DNA of 41,827 bases. Source: Oscillospiraceae bacterium (lineage in GTDB: Bacteria; Bacillota; Clostridia; Oscillospirales; UBA929). A program made the position numbers and the translations under genes. The notes under the pieces were generated by a model. That model ran no database searches and was not told the origin of the DNA. It saw only the letters and a list, made by a program, of their open reading frames with translations. The stretch spans positions 1-41,827 of the forward strand of contig JAIRTA010000060.1 in assembly GCA_031255175.1 (NCBI GenBank), in the 5' to 3' direction. Shown in pieces: positions 1 to 10,339 of the stretch (positions are counted from its first letter, which is position 1; each line of letters opens with the position of its first letter).

Positions 1-1301
1 AACGCCATCATCTCCTTCGCCATATCCACGTCGCGGATGCGGCTCTCCGCCGAGGTCAGGTTCTCCGCCACCGTGTCGAGGTTCGCCACTGTGTGCTCCA
101 ACCGGTTCTGCACCGCGCCCAAGTTACCGCGCTGGGTGGAAACCTTGTTGATGGCGTTTTCAATGGAGTCGATGGCCGACTGGGACTTGGTGTGGTTCGA
201 CACGTCCAGGGCGGACAGGCCCAGGGATGTGGCGCTCAGGGAATCGATGCCGATGGAGATCGTCTGGCTGCTGCCGGAGTTCGCGCCCACCTGGAGGGTG
301 AGCGGCGCGCCCTTGCCCACCGTGACGACGGCTGTGTTAACCACGGACGGGTCGTCTATGACGAAGCTCATTCCATCTGCGGAAGAAAAATGTTTACCGT
401 CGGTAGACGAGACAGTTACGGCACCACCTGGGCCTGCAACCGCAGCGGTGGCGTCGGAGCCGGCTACCGAAGTGGCAGCGCCCACTAGAGTGCCGCCACT
501 TGTCTGAGTAGTGACAGCACTAAATAACGTTGTCTGCAGCCCAACTTCCTTCGCCGCGATGAGGACTTCGCCAGTGCCGCCAATGGTCACACTATACTTG
601 TCGCCGGCCTCTTTCGCCAGGAACGCTTGGATGGTGTTGGCGGTGGTGTCAACGTCATTCTCATCCGCGTTGAACACCAGGGTTCGCTCCCGACCGTCTG
701 ACAGTGTGAACTTAATCATGTCACCTTTTTTAGCTGCAACCGTTGCTTTATATGTCCCAGAATCGTTTTTGCCCGCAGTGGTTGTGATGGTGTATTCGCC
801 CTCAGTGAGGCTGGACGACGCATCGACTGTCACGCCGGAGATTCCACCGCCGGAGCTCACGCGGCCGGACAGGTTGGCCGACAGCGAACCGTCGAGCAGG
901 GTCTTTTTGTTGAACTCGGTGGTGTTGGCGATGCGGTCCACTTCGGACGTGAGCTGGCCGATCTCCGCCGCGATCGCGTCGCGGTCGAGCACCTCGTTGG
1001 TATCGTTCGCCGCCTTGACGGCCAGTTCGCGCATTCTCTGGAGAATGCTGTGGGTCTCCTGCAGCGCGCCTTCGGCCGCTTGGATCAGGCTGATGCCGTC
1101 CTGCGCGTTTGCCGAGGCCTGGTTCAGGCCGCGGATCTGCGCCCGCATTTTCTCGCTGATCGACAGGCCCGACGCGTCGTCCGCCGCGCGGTTGATGCGA
1201 TAGCCCGACGAGAGCTTTTCCGTCGATTTGGACTGGTTCAGGTTGTTCACCGCGAGCTGCCGGTGGGTGTTCAGCGCCATGATGTTGTTTTGGATTCGCA
1301 T
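1..1301 (-). CDS. hag: Flagellin (3' end cut by window edge)
   Basis: Structural subunit of the flagellar filament, exported by the flagellar type III apparatus and polymerised outside the cell. The reverse strand stays open from the ATG at 1301 to the window edge, about 433 codons. The N-terminus starts MRIQNNIMALNTHRQL and continues into the conserved D0/D1 helices (SKSTEKLSSGYRINRAADDA, ISEKMRAQIRGL), roughly residues 1-170. A Ser/Thr/Gly/Ala-rich central region of about 200 residues is the variable surface-exposed part. The conserved C-terminal D1 returns near the edge (ESRIRDVDMAKEMM), so only about the last 30 residues are missing. An AAGGAGG ribosome site lies just upstream of the ATG, and a sigma-D-type promoter lies about 140 bases further up. 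Family assignment is very secure; whether this is the only flagellin of the genome cannot be told. Confidence 0.97.
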   Translation of the reverse strand, partial: MRIQNNIMALNTHRQLAVNNLNQSKSTEKLSSGYRINRAADDASGLSISEKMRAQIRGLNQASANAQDGISLIQAAEGALQETHSILQRMRELAVKAANDTNEVLDRDAIAAEIGQLTSEVDRIANTTEFNKKTLLDGSLSANLSGRVSSGGGISGVTVDASSSLTEGEYTITTTAGKNDSGTYKATVAAKKGDMIKFTLSDGRERTLVFNADENDVDTTANTIQAFLAKEAGDKYSVTIGGTGEVLIAAKEVGLQTTLFSAVTTQTSGGTLVGAATSVAGSDATAAVAGPGGAVTVSSTDGKHFSSADGMSFVIDDPSVVNTAVVTVGKGAPLTLQVGANSGSSQTISIGIDSLSATSLGLSALDVSNHTKSQSAIDSIENAINKVSTQRGNLGAVQNRLEHTVANLDTVAENLTSAESRIRDVDMAKEMMA

Positions 1302-1443
1302 AGTTTTTCCTCCTTGAAATTTCTGGTACAACGTCTTGTCATACCCATGTTGTCGCACCCCTGCGGGGCGTTGGGCCTCTCTGGCGGTTTCCGCAGAGCC
1401 GGCGCGTTCCCCGGCGCCTGGGTCCTTCGCCTGCCCACTTCTT

Positions 1444-1471
1444 ATATCGACGGAGTTCATACCCCGCTTTA
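1444..1471 (-). promoter_or_regulatory. Sigma-D (sigma-28) promoter of the flagellin gene
   Basis: Reading the minus strand, TAAA (1471-1468) is followed after 16 bases by GTCGATAT (1451-1444). The Bacillota sigma-D consensus is TAAA-N14-16-GCCGATAT, so only one base of the -10 element differs. Transcription would start near 1437 and give a leader of about 135 bases before the flagellin ATG. This places the gene in the late flagellar class controlled by sigma-D and FlgM, as is usual for flagellins. The 1302-1622 stretch without a gene holds this promoter, the leader with its ribosome site, and the inverted repeat at 1486-1533; nothing else is seen in it. Confidence 0.8.
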
Positions 1472-1485
1472 GCGGATTTTGGCAT

Positions 1486-1533
1486 GAAAATGTTCCCTAT
1501 CCGCCCATTTTGGTGATGATAGGGAACATTTTC
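1486..1533 (-). terminator. Perfect 16-bp inverted repeat, probable murC terminator
   Basis: Arms 1486-1501 and 1518-1533 are exact reverse complements (GAAAATGTTCCCTATC) around a 16-base loop. On the minus strand the 3' arm ends in ATTTTC, so the short U-tract forms part of the stem. It lies about 90 bases after the murC stop and just upstream of the flagellin promoter, where a transcript boundary is expected. On the plus strand it is followed by TAATTTTT, but no plus-strand gene runs into it. A regulatory palindrome for the flagellin promoter is the alternative. Confidence 0.55.
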
Positions 1534-1622
1534 TAATTTTTACATAAAATTGGATTTTTCGTCGGCTGCACGGATTGCCCGTCGGGATTTCTCCGTATAT
1601 TAAAGACTTGTTTTTATAACCC

Positions 1623-3032
1623 TCAGCCCTGTGCGTCGGGCTGGGCCAACAGGAGCTCACCGGCGCGCCAGATGTCGCCGGCGCCCATTGTCAAAATCAG
1701 GTCGCCCGGTCTGGCCTCGGCGGCCAGCGCGGGGGCGACGTCCGCCGGTGTGGGGAAGAACCGGGCGCCCGGCAGCGCCTCCGCCAGGGTGGCGGCGGAA
1801 AGTCCCGCCTTGTTTTGCTCCCGCGCGGCGTAGATCTCCGAGAGGAAGACGAGATCGGCGCCCCGCAGGGCCGATACAAAATCGTCGAAGAGCGCCGCCG
1901 TGCGCGTATAGGTGTGCGGCTGAAAGGCGCAGAGGATCCGCGAAAACCCCATGCCGCGGGCCGCGGTCAGCGTCGCGGCGATCTCCGTGGGGTGGTGCGC
2001 GTAGTCGTCCACGACGCACGCGCCTCTAAAAGTTCCCTTTTTTTGGAAGCGTCGGGCCGCGCCGCGAAACGCGCCCAGCCCCCGGGTCACCGCCTCGCCC
2101 GGAAGGCCCAGGCAGTGCGCGGCGGCGGCGGCGGCCAGCGCGTTGGTCACATTGTGCGCGCCCGGCACCTGCAACGCGACCGGCGCGTAAGGCACGCCCC
2201 CGGCGGTCACGGTGAAGGCGGCGCAGCCCCGCGCCCAGCGCAGGTCCTCCGCCCGTATATCCGCCGACGGCGAGACGCCGAAGGTGCGCACGCGCCGGGG
2301 CAGGTCCTCCGCCAGGCGCATCGCGCCCGGGTCGTCCGCGCACAGCAGCACAAGGCCCGTCTCGGGCGGCACGCGCAGCGCGAAGCGCCGGAAGGAATCG
2401 ACAATGGCGTCCAGATTCTCAAAATAGTCCAAGTGGTCGGCCTCGATGTTGAGGACGACGGCGAGGGTCGGGAAAAAATGCAAAAACGAGTCGCAGTACT
2501 CGCAGGCCTCCAAGATGAACGTGCCGCCCCCGCCCACGCGGTGCCCCGCGCCGATCAGCGGCAGCGTGCCCCCGATCATCACGGTGGGATCGAGGCCGCC
2601 CTCCAGCGCCACATGGGTGGCCATTGAGGTGGCGGTGGTCTTGCCGTGCGTTCCGGCGACGCACAGCGCCGTGCCGCAGCCCCGCATCAAAAAGCCCCAG
2701 ATCTGCGCGCGCTCAAACACCGGCAGACCGAGCCGGCGGGCCTCCGCCACCTCCGCGTTGTCGTCCCGGGCCGCGGCGGTGCGGATGACGCACTCCGCCC
2801 CCCGCACATGCCGGGCGTCGTGGCCGATGGCCACCGTCACGCCCTGCGCCCGCAGGCGCTTTGTCGCGGCGCTCTCCGAGAGATCGGAACCTGTCACCGA
2901 CAGGCCCCGCGCCGCAAGCACATCGGCCAGCGCGCACATGGACACGCCGCCGACGCCGATCAGATGGACGCGCCGCCCCGGCTTGAGATAGGAGGCCGGC
3001 TGCGCCGCGCCCCCGGATGCGCTGAGATTCAT
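1623..3032 (-). CDS. murC: UDP-N-acetylmuramate--L-alanine ligase MurC
   Basis: Cytoplasmic Mur ligase that adds L-alanine to UDP-MurNAc with ATP, the first step of the peptidoglycan stem peptide. The 469-residue length is usual for the family. The N-terminal Rossmann-like domain shows HLIGVGGVSM and GSDLSESAATKRL. The ATP loop is AGTHGKTTATS at residues 126-136. The middle domain contains the substrate-site region EACEYCDSF and NIEADHLDYF, and the C-terminal domain has DDYAHHPTEI. A G/A-rich ribosome site precedes the ATG at 3032, though not at ideal spacing. It is not next to other mur or division genes; the flagellin gene lies downstream on the same strand behind its own promoter. The divergent upstream region also serves a small plus-strand membrane protein. 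Assignment is very secure. Confidence 0.97.
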   Translation of the reverse strand: MNLSASGGAAQPASYLKPGRRVHLIGVGGVSMCALADVLAARGLSVTGSDLSESAATKRLRAQGVTVAIGHDARHVRGAECVIRTAAARDDNAEVAEARRLGLPVFERAQIWGFLMRGCGTALCVAGTHGKTTATSMATHVALEGGLDPTVMIGGTLPLIGAGHRVGGGGTFILEACEYCDSFLHFFPTLAVVLNIEADHLDYFENLDAIVDSFRRFALRVPPETGLVLLCADDPGAMRLAEDLPRRVRTFGVSPSADIRAEDLRWARGCAAFTVTAGGVPYAPVALQVPGAHNVTNALAAAAAAHCLGLPGEAVTRGLGAFRGAARRFQKKGTFRGACVVDDYAHHPTEIAATLTAARGMGFSRILCAFQPHTYTRTAALFDDFVSALRGADLVFLSEIYAAREQNKAGLSAATLAEALPGARFFPTPADVAPALAAEARPGDLILTMGAGDIWRAGELLLAQPDAQG

Positions 3033-3198
3033 ACAGCAAACCCTTCCTCTTCCCGTTTCCGCCGCACACGGCCGGCGGCGGGCGGGATTTTTGACACCCG
3101 AATCATACAGTCACTATACGCCAAAACGGCGCGCGATAAACACAAAACATAAAAATAAGCGGCCGCGCCGGCTTGTCCCCGCGCGGGCAAAATGGGAA

Positions 3199-3227
3199 TT
3201 GCCAACCCGGCGCGGTTGGTATACAAT
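3199..3227 (+). promoter_or_regulatory. Sigma-A-type promoter for the small membrane protein
   Basis: TTGCCA (3199-3204), a 17-base spacer and TACAAT (3222-3227) lie about 90 bases before the ATG at 3320. A second plausible plus-strand promoter lies upstream: TTGACA at 3091-3096, 18 bases, then TATACG at 3115-3120. The 287-base gap between murC and the small gene holds both. No equally convincing minus-strand promoter for murC was found. Confidence 0.6.
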
Positions 3228-3319
3228 GAGAAATGTGGGGAAACTGTCATCGCAAAGCCGGCACGCCGGCCCGTTGCCCCGCAAATTGTCCCACAAGACT
3301 ACCGTTAGGAGGCATTCCC

Positions 3320-3553
3320 ATGAAACATCCCATCAAAATTTTGGTCGCTCTGTTCCTGCTGGCCGCCTCGGCGGCGGCGGCGCTGCTGCTCGTGATCCGC
3401 TATATGGATGTGCTGCAAAAGCAGTTCGAAGTGCTGCGGGAACTGCTTTTCAAGCGCCAGGGGCGGCTGCGGGACAACCCGGACACGCCGACGGACGTCT
3501 TTGACGCGGACGAGGACGACGAACCGGCCCTCGACAAGAGCGGCGCGTTCTGA
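3320..3553 (+). CDS. Small single-helix membrane protein, unknown function
   Basis: A 77-residue protein not assigned to any family. The ATG at 3320 was chosen because AGGAGG stands at 3307-3312 and a clear promoter lies upstream; the reading frame extends further 5' but without a better ribosome site. Residues 5-27 form one hydrophobic, Ala/Leu-rich segment (ILVALFLLAASAAAALLLVI) that fits a signal anchor. A short amphipathic stretch (VLQKQFEVLRELLFKRQ) follows, then a strongly acidic tail (FDADEDDEPALDK). The likely topology is a membrane anchor with a small charged domain, with the side not determinable. It stands alone between minus-strand murC and metG, so context gives no role. It is a likely real gene because promoter, ribosome site and protein character agree. 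Confidence 0.7.
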   Translation: MKHPIKILVALFLLAASAAAALLLVIRYMDVLQKQFEVLRELLFKRQGRLRDNPDTPTDVFDADEDDEPALDKSGAF

Positions 3554-3598
3554 AAACCCGTCAAAAGCAAGCGGCGCGGCGGGCGTGACGCCGGCCGG

Positions 3599-5524
3599 TC
3601 AGCGCACTTTGGCGCCCGGGGCCAGGTCGTCGGGCGCGAACAGCGCGAACACCCCACCGTCGCTGTTCTCCCCGCAGAGGATCATGCCCTGGCTGAGGAC
3701 GCCGCGCAGCTTCACCGGCTTTAGGTTGGCCACCAGCAGCACGCGGCGGCCGACGAGGTCCGCGGGGGCGTACCACTGCGCGATGCCGCTCACGACCTGC
3801 CGCGGCTTTCCGCCGTCGAGGGCGCCCGTATCCAGTTCGAGGCGCAGCAGTTTGTCGGACTTCGGCACCGGCTCGCAGGCCGTCACGAGGGCGACCCGTA
3901 CGTCCGTGCGGAAGAATTCGTCAATCGTGATCTCCGCGGGCGCTTTGTCGGGGCTTTCCGGCTCTTCCGCTTTCGCCGGCACGGGCGGCGCGGGCGGCAC
4001 GGACCCGGGCGCGGCCTCCGCCGGCGATTCGTCCGGACGGATGCGGGGGAAGAGCGCCGGCCCCTTTCGGACAACCCCGGTCTCGGCGCCGATCTGCGCC
4101 CGAAGCGCCTGCGCGCTGCGGGGCATGATGGGGTCGAGCGAGGGCGCGAGCGTCAGCAGCACGGCGCGCAGCGTGTGCAGCACGGCGGCCAGACGGGGCC
4201 TGTCCTCCTCGCGGCGGCCCAGCACCCAGGGCTCTGTCTCGTCGATGTATTTGTTGGCGCGCCCAATGAGACGCCACAGTTCCGTGAGCGCCGCGGCCGT
4301 CTGCAGGGCGTCCATCGCCGTGCGGTAGCGCCGCGTGACGTCCTCGGCCATCGCCAGAACCTCGGCATCCAGCGGCGCGCCCGCGCGCGCCTCCGGCAGA
4401 CGCCCGTCGAAGTATTTTTCGATCATCGCCACCGTGCGGGAGAGCAGGTTGCCCAGGTCATTGGCGAGGTCGGCGTTGATGCGCGTGATGAGCTGGGTGC
4501 GCGTCAGCACGCCGTCGGCGGCGAAGGGCATCTCCCGCAGCAGGTAATAGCGCACGGCGTCCACGCCGAATTCTTTCACGAGGTCCTCGGCATAGACCAC
4601 GTTGCCGACGGATTTGGACATCTTGTCGGTACCGGAGAGCAGCCACGGGTGCCCGAACACCTGCCGGGGCAGCGGCAGATCCAGCGCCATCAGTAAAATG
4701 GGCCAGTAGATCGTGTGAAAGCGCAAAATGTCCTTGCCGATGACGTGCACGTCGGCCGGCCAATACTTGCGGAATGTCCCGGACGGCCCGTCCGGGTCGT
4801 AGCCCAGCGCCGTGATATAGTTCGACAGCGCGTCGATCCACACATAGACGATGTGCCCCGGGTCAAAATCCACCGGAACGCCCCAGGTGAAGGACGTGCG
4901 CGACACGCACAGGTCCTGGAGCCCCGGGTCCAGGAAGTTTTTGATCATCTCGTTCTTGCGCGACTCCGGCTGGATGAACGCGGGGTGCGCGTCGATGTGC
5001 GCCCGCAGCCGGTCGGCGTATTTGGACAGCCGAAAGAAGTACGCCTCCTCGGAGGCCGGCTCGACGGCGGCGCCGCACTGCGGGCAGACGCCCCCGGCGT
5101 CGGAGACCTGCGTCTCGGTGTAAAACGCCTCGCAAGAGAGGCAGTAGAGACCCTCGTAGGCCCCTTTATAGATGTCGCCCTGCTCGTAAAGGCGCTTGAA
5201 TTCTTTTTGGACGATCCGCTTGTGCGCCGGGTCCGTCGTCCGGATGAACCGGTCGTAGCTCACGTCCATCATGTCCCAAATGCGGCGCACCTCGGCCGCG
5301 ATGCGGTCGACGTGTTCCTGCGGCGTGCGACCGTCGGCCTCCGCCTGCTTTTGGATCTTCTGCCCGTGCTCGTCCGTGCCGGTGAGGAAGTACACGTCGT
5401 AGCCGCGCGTTCTCTTGTACCGCGCGATGGCGTCGGTAAACACGGCCTCGTACGTGTTCCCGATGTGGGGCACCCGTGAGGTGTAAGCGATGGCGGTCGT
5501 GATATAGTAGGGGCGAGCGCTCAT
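3599..5524 (-). CDS. metG: Methionyl-tRNA synthetase with C-terminal tRNA-binding domain
   Basis: Charges tRNA-Met with methionine using ATP in the cytoplasm. The ATG at 5524 is preferred over an in-frame start 12 codons upstream because GGGAGG stands at the right distance and the protein then begins MSARPYYITTAIAY, as in the family. It has 641 residues. The class I catalytic core shows the HIGH-type motif HIGN at residues 20-23 and KMSKS near residue 303. A zinc knuckle is visible as CLSCEAF and CPQCG. The anticodon-binding helical domain follows. After a Pro/Ala/Glu-rich linker, the last ~100 residues (ITIDEFFRTDVRVALVTAC onwards) are the EMAPII/Trbp111-like dimerising tRNA-binding domain. 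It is a single-gene unit with its own promoter; no T-box motif was recognised in the roughly 110-base leader. Confidence 0.97.
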   Translation of the reverse strand: MSARPYYITTAIAYTSRVPHIGNTYEAVFTDAIARYKRTRGYDVYFLTGTDEHGQKIQKQAEADGRTPQEHVDRIAAEVRRIWDMMDVSYDRFIRTTDPAHKRIVQKEFKRLYEQGDIYKGAYEGLYCLSCEAFYTETQVSDAGGVCPQCGAAVEPASEEAYFFRLSKYADRLRAHIDAHPAFIQPESRKNEMIKNFLDPGLQDLCVSRTSFTWGVPVDFDPGHIVYVWIDALSNYITALGYDPDGPSGTFRKYWPADVHVIGKDILRFHTIYWPILLMALDLPLPRQVFGHPWLLSGTDKMSKSVGNVVYAEDLVKEFGVDAVRYYLLREMPFAADGVLTRTQLITRINADLANDLGNLLSRTVAMIEKYFDGRLPEARAGAPLDAEVLAMAEDVTRRYRTAMDALQTAAALTELWRLIGRANKYIDETEPWVLGRREEDRPRLAAVLHTLRAVLLTLAPSLDPIMPRSAQALRAQIGAETGVVRKGPALFPRIRPDESPAEAAPGSVPPAPPVPAKAEEPESPDKAPAEITIDEFFRTDVRVALVTACEPVPKSDKLLRLELDTGALDGGKPRQVVSGIAQWYAPADLVGRRVLLVANLKPVKLRGVLSQGMILCGENSDGGVFALFAPDDLAPGAKVR

Positions 5525-5643
5525 AGCGGTTTCCTCCCAACCTCGGCCGGGCACAAACACAGACCCCCGCGCCGCCGGGAGCGGGCCGAGGGGCCAACCG
5601 CCGGCGTTTCGCCGGTTTTGTGCCGGAGCCTCTTGATTTTCTT

Positions 5644-5673
5644 AGTATACCATTTGGCCCGGGTGAAAGGCAA
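5644..5673 (-). promoter_or_regulatory. Sigma-A-type promoter of metG
   Basis: On the minus strand TTGCCT (5673-5668), an 18-base spacer and TATACT (5649-5644) point toward metG, giving a leader of roughly 110 bases. The 424-base gap 5525-5948 between the divergent metG and groES genes holds this promoter, the groES promoter, the CIRCE operator and the two leaders. The remaining part, about 5674-5848, shows nothing recognisable. Confidence 0.65.
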
Positions 5674-5848
5674 TTCTTTTTCCGCGCGTCCCGGCGAGGG
5701 CCGGCGTCGAGACGCGCGCAAAGGGCGGTTGTCCCGCCAAAACAAGAGCTATTCGGAGTAAAACGGAGATGTTAAAAGCAAAAACAAGATAATCGAATGT
5801 AAACGGCAATTTTGTGGAGAAACGGCGGTTTTTTCGCACCGCCAAGGA

Positions 5849-5877
5849 TTGCATAATCAAACCCGAGTCGATATGAT
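5849..5877 (+). promoter_or_regulatory. Promoter of groES-groEL
   Basis: TTGCAT (5849-5854), a 17-base spacer and TATGAT (5872-5877) give a good vegetative promoter. The predicted start near 5884 puts the CIRCE palindrome at about +4 to +30, where bound HrcA would block the polymerase. Confidence 0.8.
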
Positions 5878-5887
5878 AAGTAATAGT

Positions 5888-7907
<2,020 letters not shown>

Positions 7908-7913
7908 GTTGCA

Positions 7914-7957
7914 TCAAGAAGAAGCGGAGAGCGTTTGCGCTCTCCGCTTCTTCTTGA
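7914..7957. terminator. Two-way terminator between groEL and the dehydrogenase
   Basis: A 20-bp perfect stem (left arm 7914-7933, right arm 7938-7957) encloses the four-base loop TTTG. The right arm ends CTTCTTCTTG and the left arm mirrors this, so a U/C-rich tail emerges on both strands. It separates the convergent groEL and dehydrogenase genes, so it should serve both. Confidence 0.85.
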
Positions 7958-7965
7958 ACCTCTCA

Positions 7966-8796
7966 TTACACCCCGCGCAAATACAGCAGCGTCAAGACCC
8001 ATTCGACCACGCGGGCGGGGAGAAAGCGTTTGGCAAAGAGCAGGAGCTTGTAAGAAAGCCCGATGACGCGCCGGACGGGGGGGCGCCGGCGGCCGGCCAG
8101 CGCCAGCGCGGCGCGGGCCGTCTTGGCGGGGTCGTGGCCGCGCGCCTCGTCGCGCGCCATGCGGGCCACGGCGCGCGCGCAAGCCTGGGCGTAAGGGGAG
8201 CCCGGCGGGCCGGCCGGTGTCCGCGCGGCGGTGAAGCCCGTCTTTGTGTCGCCCGGCTCCAGCAGCGCGGCGCGCAGGCCAAACGGCGCGCCCTCCATGC
8301 GCAGCGCCTCCACGTAGGCCTCCAGCGCGTACTTCGACGAGGCGTAGTGGCTCTGAAACGGGATCGCAACATGCCCCGCCACCGAGCCGACCACCAACAC
8401 GAGCCCGCCCCCCCGCGCGCGCATGAGCGGCAGGATGTGGCGGTTTACCCGCAGCACGCCGAGATAATTGGTCTCCATCTGCGCCCGCGCCGTCTCGGGG
8501 GGGACATCCTCGGCGGCGCCGGAGATGCCGAAACCGGCGCTGTGCAGCACGAGGCCGACGGCGCCCTCCCGCGCGGCGATATGGGCCACGGCCGCGCGCA
8601 CCGAGTCCTCGTCGCACACGTCGCAGGCGAGCGGCGTGAGACACCCGCCCGCGGCGGTCCGCGCCGGCGGCCCGGCGGCCCGGCGGGACAGCGCCCACAC
8701 CGAGTACCCGCGCGACGCAAACAGCTCCGCGCAGGCGCGCCCGATGCCGGACCCGGCCCCGGTGATCACCGCCACCCGCCCGTATAAAAATCGCAT
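7966..8796 (-). CDS. Short-chain dehydrogenase/reductase (SDR), substrate unknown
   Basis: NAD(P)-dependent oxidoreductase of the classical SDR type, 276 residues from the ATG at 8796. The frame extends 19 codons further up, but MRFLYGRVAVITGAG fits the family start. The cofactor loop is TGAGSGIG (residues 12-19). The usual NNAG element reads HSAG (85-88), a variant. Catalytic residues fit N110, S138, Y151 and K155 in YASSKYAL. The C-terminal third is rich in Arg and Ala. The ribosome site is weak (GGGGGAA). It is convergent with groEL and lies 53 bases downstream of a membrane-protein gene on the same strand, with which it may be co-transcribed. The substrate cannot be inferred; SDRs act on sugars, steroids, lipids and many others. 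Confidence 0.9.
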   Translation of the reverse strand: MRFLYGRVAVITGAGSGIGRACAELFASRGYSVWALSRRAAGPPARTAAGGCLTPLACDVCDEDSVRAAVAHIAAREGAVGLVLHSAGFGISGAAEDVPPETARAQMETNYLGVLRVNRHILPLMRARGGGLVLVVGSVAGHVAIPFQSHYASSKYALEAYVEALRMEGAPFGLRAALLEPGDTKTGFTAARTPAGPPGSPYAQACARAVARMARDEARGHDPAKTARAALALAGRRRPPVRRVIGLSYKLLLFAKRFLPARVVEWVLTLLYLRGV

Positions 8797-8849
8797 ACCG
8801 TTCCCCCGTCTCTCAGGCGGCGCCGCCCCACCGCGGCCCCGCGGGCAAG

Positions 8850-10199
8850 TCATGACGTCCCGTCAACCGTACGGCGCCCGACCGACATCACCTCTTTTGT
8901 CAGGAGACAGACGACGGGCAGCAGAAGCAAGGCCGGCAGCCACATGGAGAGCGGGAGATAAGCGCCGAACAGATAGGCGTGGTAGCCGGCGTAGGAGGCG
9001 TAGATCGTGAGCGGCGCGAGATACCAGCGGCGCGGCCGGAGCATGACATAGAGCAGGGAGAGCACATCGGCCATATAAAAGTAGCGCTCGTGCATACTGG
9101 GCAGCATCCAGGGCAGCCCCACGCAGCAGAGAAACGACAGTGTCACAAGACTCTCGCCGGACAGCGGCCGGGCCGGGTCGGAGAACCGATAGAACAAAAA
9201 CCCCGCAAACAGGGCCGCGCAGGCCAGCCCCGCCATAAAGAAAGGCGCCGTCGGCGCCGTATCCGGCACCAGCGCGAAGAGAGAGGGCGCGTTCAGGTTC
9301 AAATATTGGCTGTATTGGTTTACCTGCGTGTAGTAGACGGAAAACAACGACGCAAAGGGCCGCCCCACAAGCAGCGCCGGCAGCGACACGACGAGAAACG
9401 CGACCGGGCACCAGAGCGCGTGCACCCAGCGGATCCGCCGGCGAAAGAACAATATGGCGAGCACCGGGAAGAAGAACACCGCCTGGAGCTTGAAGGCGAC
9501 GGCGAGCCCCGCCATGACCATCGCGGCCGCCGGCCTCTCCCCCAAAATGAAGCAGAGGCACAGCACCACAAACAGCGTATACATGGCGTCGCACTGCGCC
9601 CAGAAGGCGCTGTTCATCCAGACCGTGGGGGCCATCAGCGTGAGCGCCAGCAGCCCCAGCCGGTGTTCGCCGCCGAGGCCCAGCCGGCGGCCCAGCGCGC
9701 AGACCGCAAAGGCAAGCAGCACGTCGGCCGCAACGGAGGCGAGCTTGATGAGGTACAGGTCGCGCAGCGGAATGGCGGCAAAGAGCGACAGCAAGTAGAG
9801 GTAGGGCACGTTGTAGTCGCTCGGCAGCGTCGCGAGGGCGGAAAACCCGCCGTATTCCCGAAGGTACGAGACCCAATAGGAGAGAAAGGCGTCGTAGTCG
9901 TTGGTGCGGTGGTCGAGACAGGCGGCGCGCACGAGCAGCGCCGCCGCGAGGATGGCGGCAGCCGCCAGCGCCGTGCGGAGGGAGACCGGCGCCCGGCGGC
10001 GCAGCAAAAAGACGCCGAGCGCGCCGGCAAAGAGGAGCCCGAAGAAAACGAAGACCCAGAGGCGGTCCGCCCGCCCGCCCTCGGAGAGCGCGCGCACGGG
10101 CCAGGAGAGCGGGATGAGAAAGAGCAGGCTGAGCCCGCCCCACAGCGACGCCCGCGGGATGACGTCCCTCTCCAACAATCCACCCGGCCGTTCTTTCAC
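8850..10199 (-). CDS. Multispanning membrane protein, GT-C glycosyltransferase-like
   Basis: About 449 residues with around ten hydrophobic segments, resembling integral-membrane GT-C mannosyl/glucosyltransferases that use lipid-linked sugars. Supporting features are the acidic loop after an early helix (DHRTNDYDAFLSYWVSYL), a further loop with NSAFWAQCDAMYTLF, and the late motif LPSMHERYFYMADVLSL, common in this class. The start is uncertain. A TTG at 10316 opens the frame, but it coincides with the -35 of a good promoter, so a downstream GTG at 10199 (VKERPGGLLERD) is used here; TTG codons just after it are also possible, and no ribosome site is convincing. Its role could be envelope glycan or glycolipid assembly. 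The family is fairly likely, but donor and acceptor are unknown. Confidence 0.7.
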   Translation of the reverse strand: MKERPGGLLERDVIPRASLWGGLSLLFLIPLSWPVRALSEGGRADRLWVFVFFGLLFAGALGVFLLRRRAPVSLRTALAAAAILAAALLVRAACLDHRTNDYDAFLSYWVSYLREYGGFSALATLPSDYNVPYLYLLSLFAAIPLRDLYLIKLASVAADVLLAFAVCALGRRLGLGGEHRLGLLALTLMAPTVWMNSAFWAQCDAMYTLFVVLCLCFILGERPAAAMVMAGLAVAFKLQAVFFFPVLAILFFRRRIRWVHALWCPVAFLVVSLPALLVGRPFASLFSVYYTQVNQYSQYLNLNAPSLFALVPDTAPTAPFFMAGLACAALFAGFLFYRFSDPARPLSGESLVTLSFLCCVGLPWMLPSMHERYFYMADVLSLLYVMLRPRRWYLAPLTIYASYAGYHAYLFGAYLPLSMWLPALLLLPVVCLLTKEVMSVGRRTVDGTS

Positions 10200-10287
10200 A
10201 CAATCACACCCAACGAAACAGCGCGCCGCCGGCCGCGGCGCCCTGTCGACTTTCGGTTTGTTGACGGTTGGCAAGTTGTCCAGGGAT

Positions 10288-10316
10288 AGTTTACAGGAAA
10301 ACGCGCGGAAAAGCAA
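10288..10316 (-). promoter_or_regulatory. Promoter of the membrane glycosyltransferase-like gene
   Basis: On the minus strand TTGCTT (10316-10311), a 17-base spacer and TAAACT (10293-10288) form a sigma-A-type promoter. Because it overlaps the most upstream possible start codon, the protein must begin further down. The 10200-10566 gap holds this promoter, a palindromic operator pair, the rnfC promoter and the rnfC leader. Confidence 0.6.
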
Positions 10317-10339
10317 ACAAAACGCGCGCGGGCGCGCGG

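Noticed and set aside
1469-1660. 63-codon minus ORF between murC and flagellin
   Set aside because: It spans the inverted repeat and part of the sigma-D promoter, overlaps the murC end, and has no ribosome site.
1815-2627. Long open frame antisense to murC (270 codons)
   Set aside because: GC-rich codon bias opens the opposite frame. The product is an Arg/Gly/His-rich string with no family pattern, while murC is unambiguous.
5525-5643. Possible T-box or other riboswitch in the metG leader
   Set aside because: GC-rich stems can be drawn, but no T-box sequence or other known leader signature was found.
8979-10289. 436-codon plus-strand frame opposite the membrane protein
   Set aside because: The product is almost only Arg, Glu, Gln, His and Gly, as expected from the reverse of hydrophobic codons. 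The minus frame encodes clean membrane helices.
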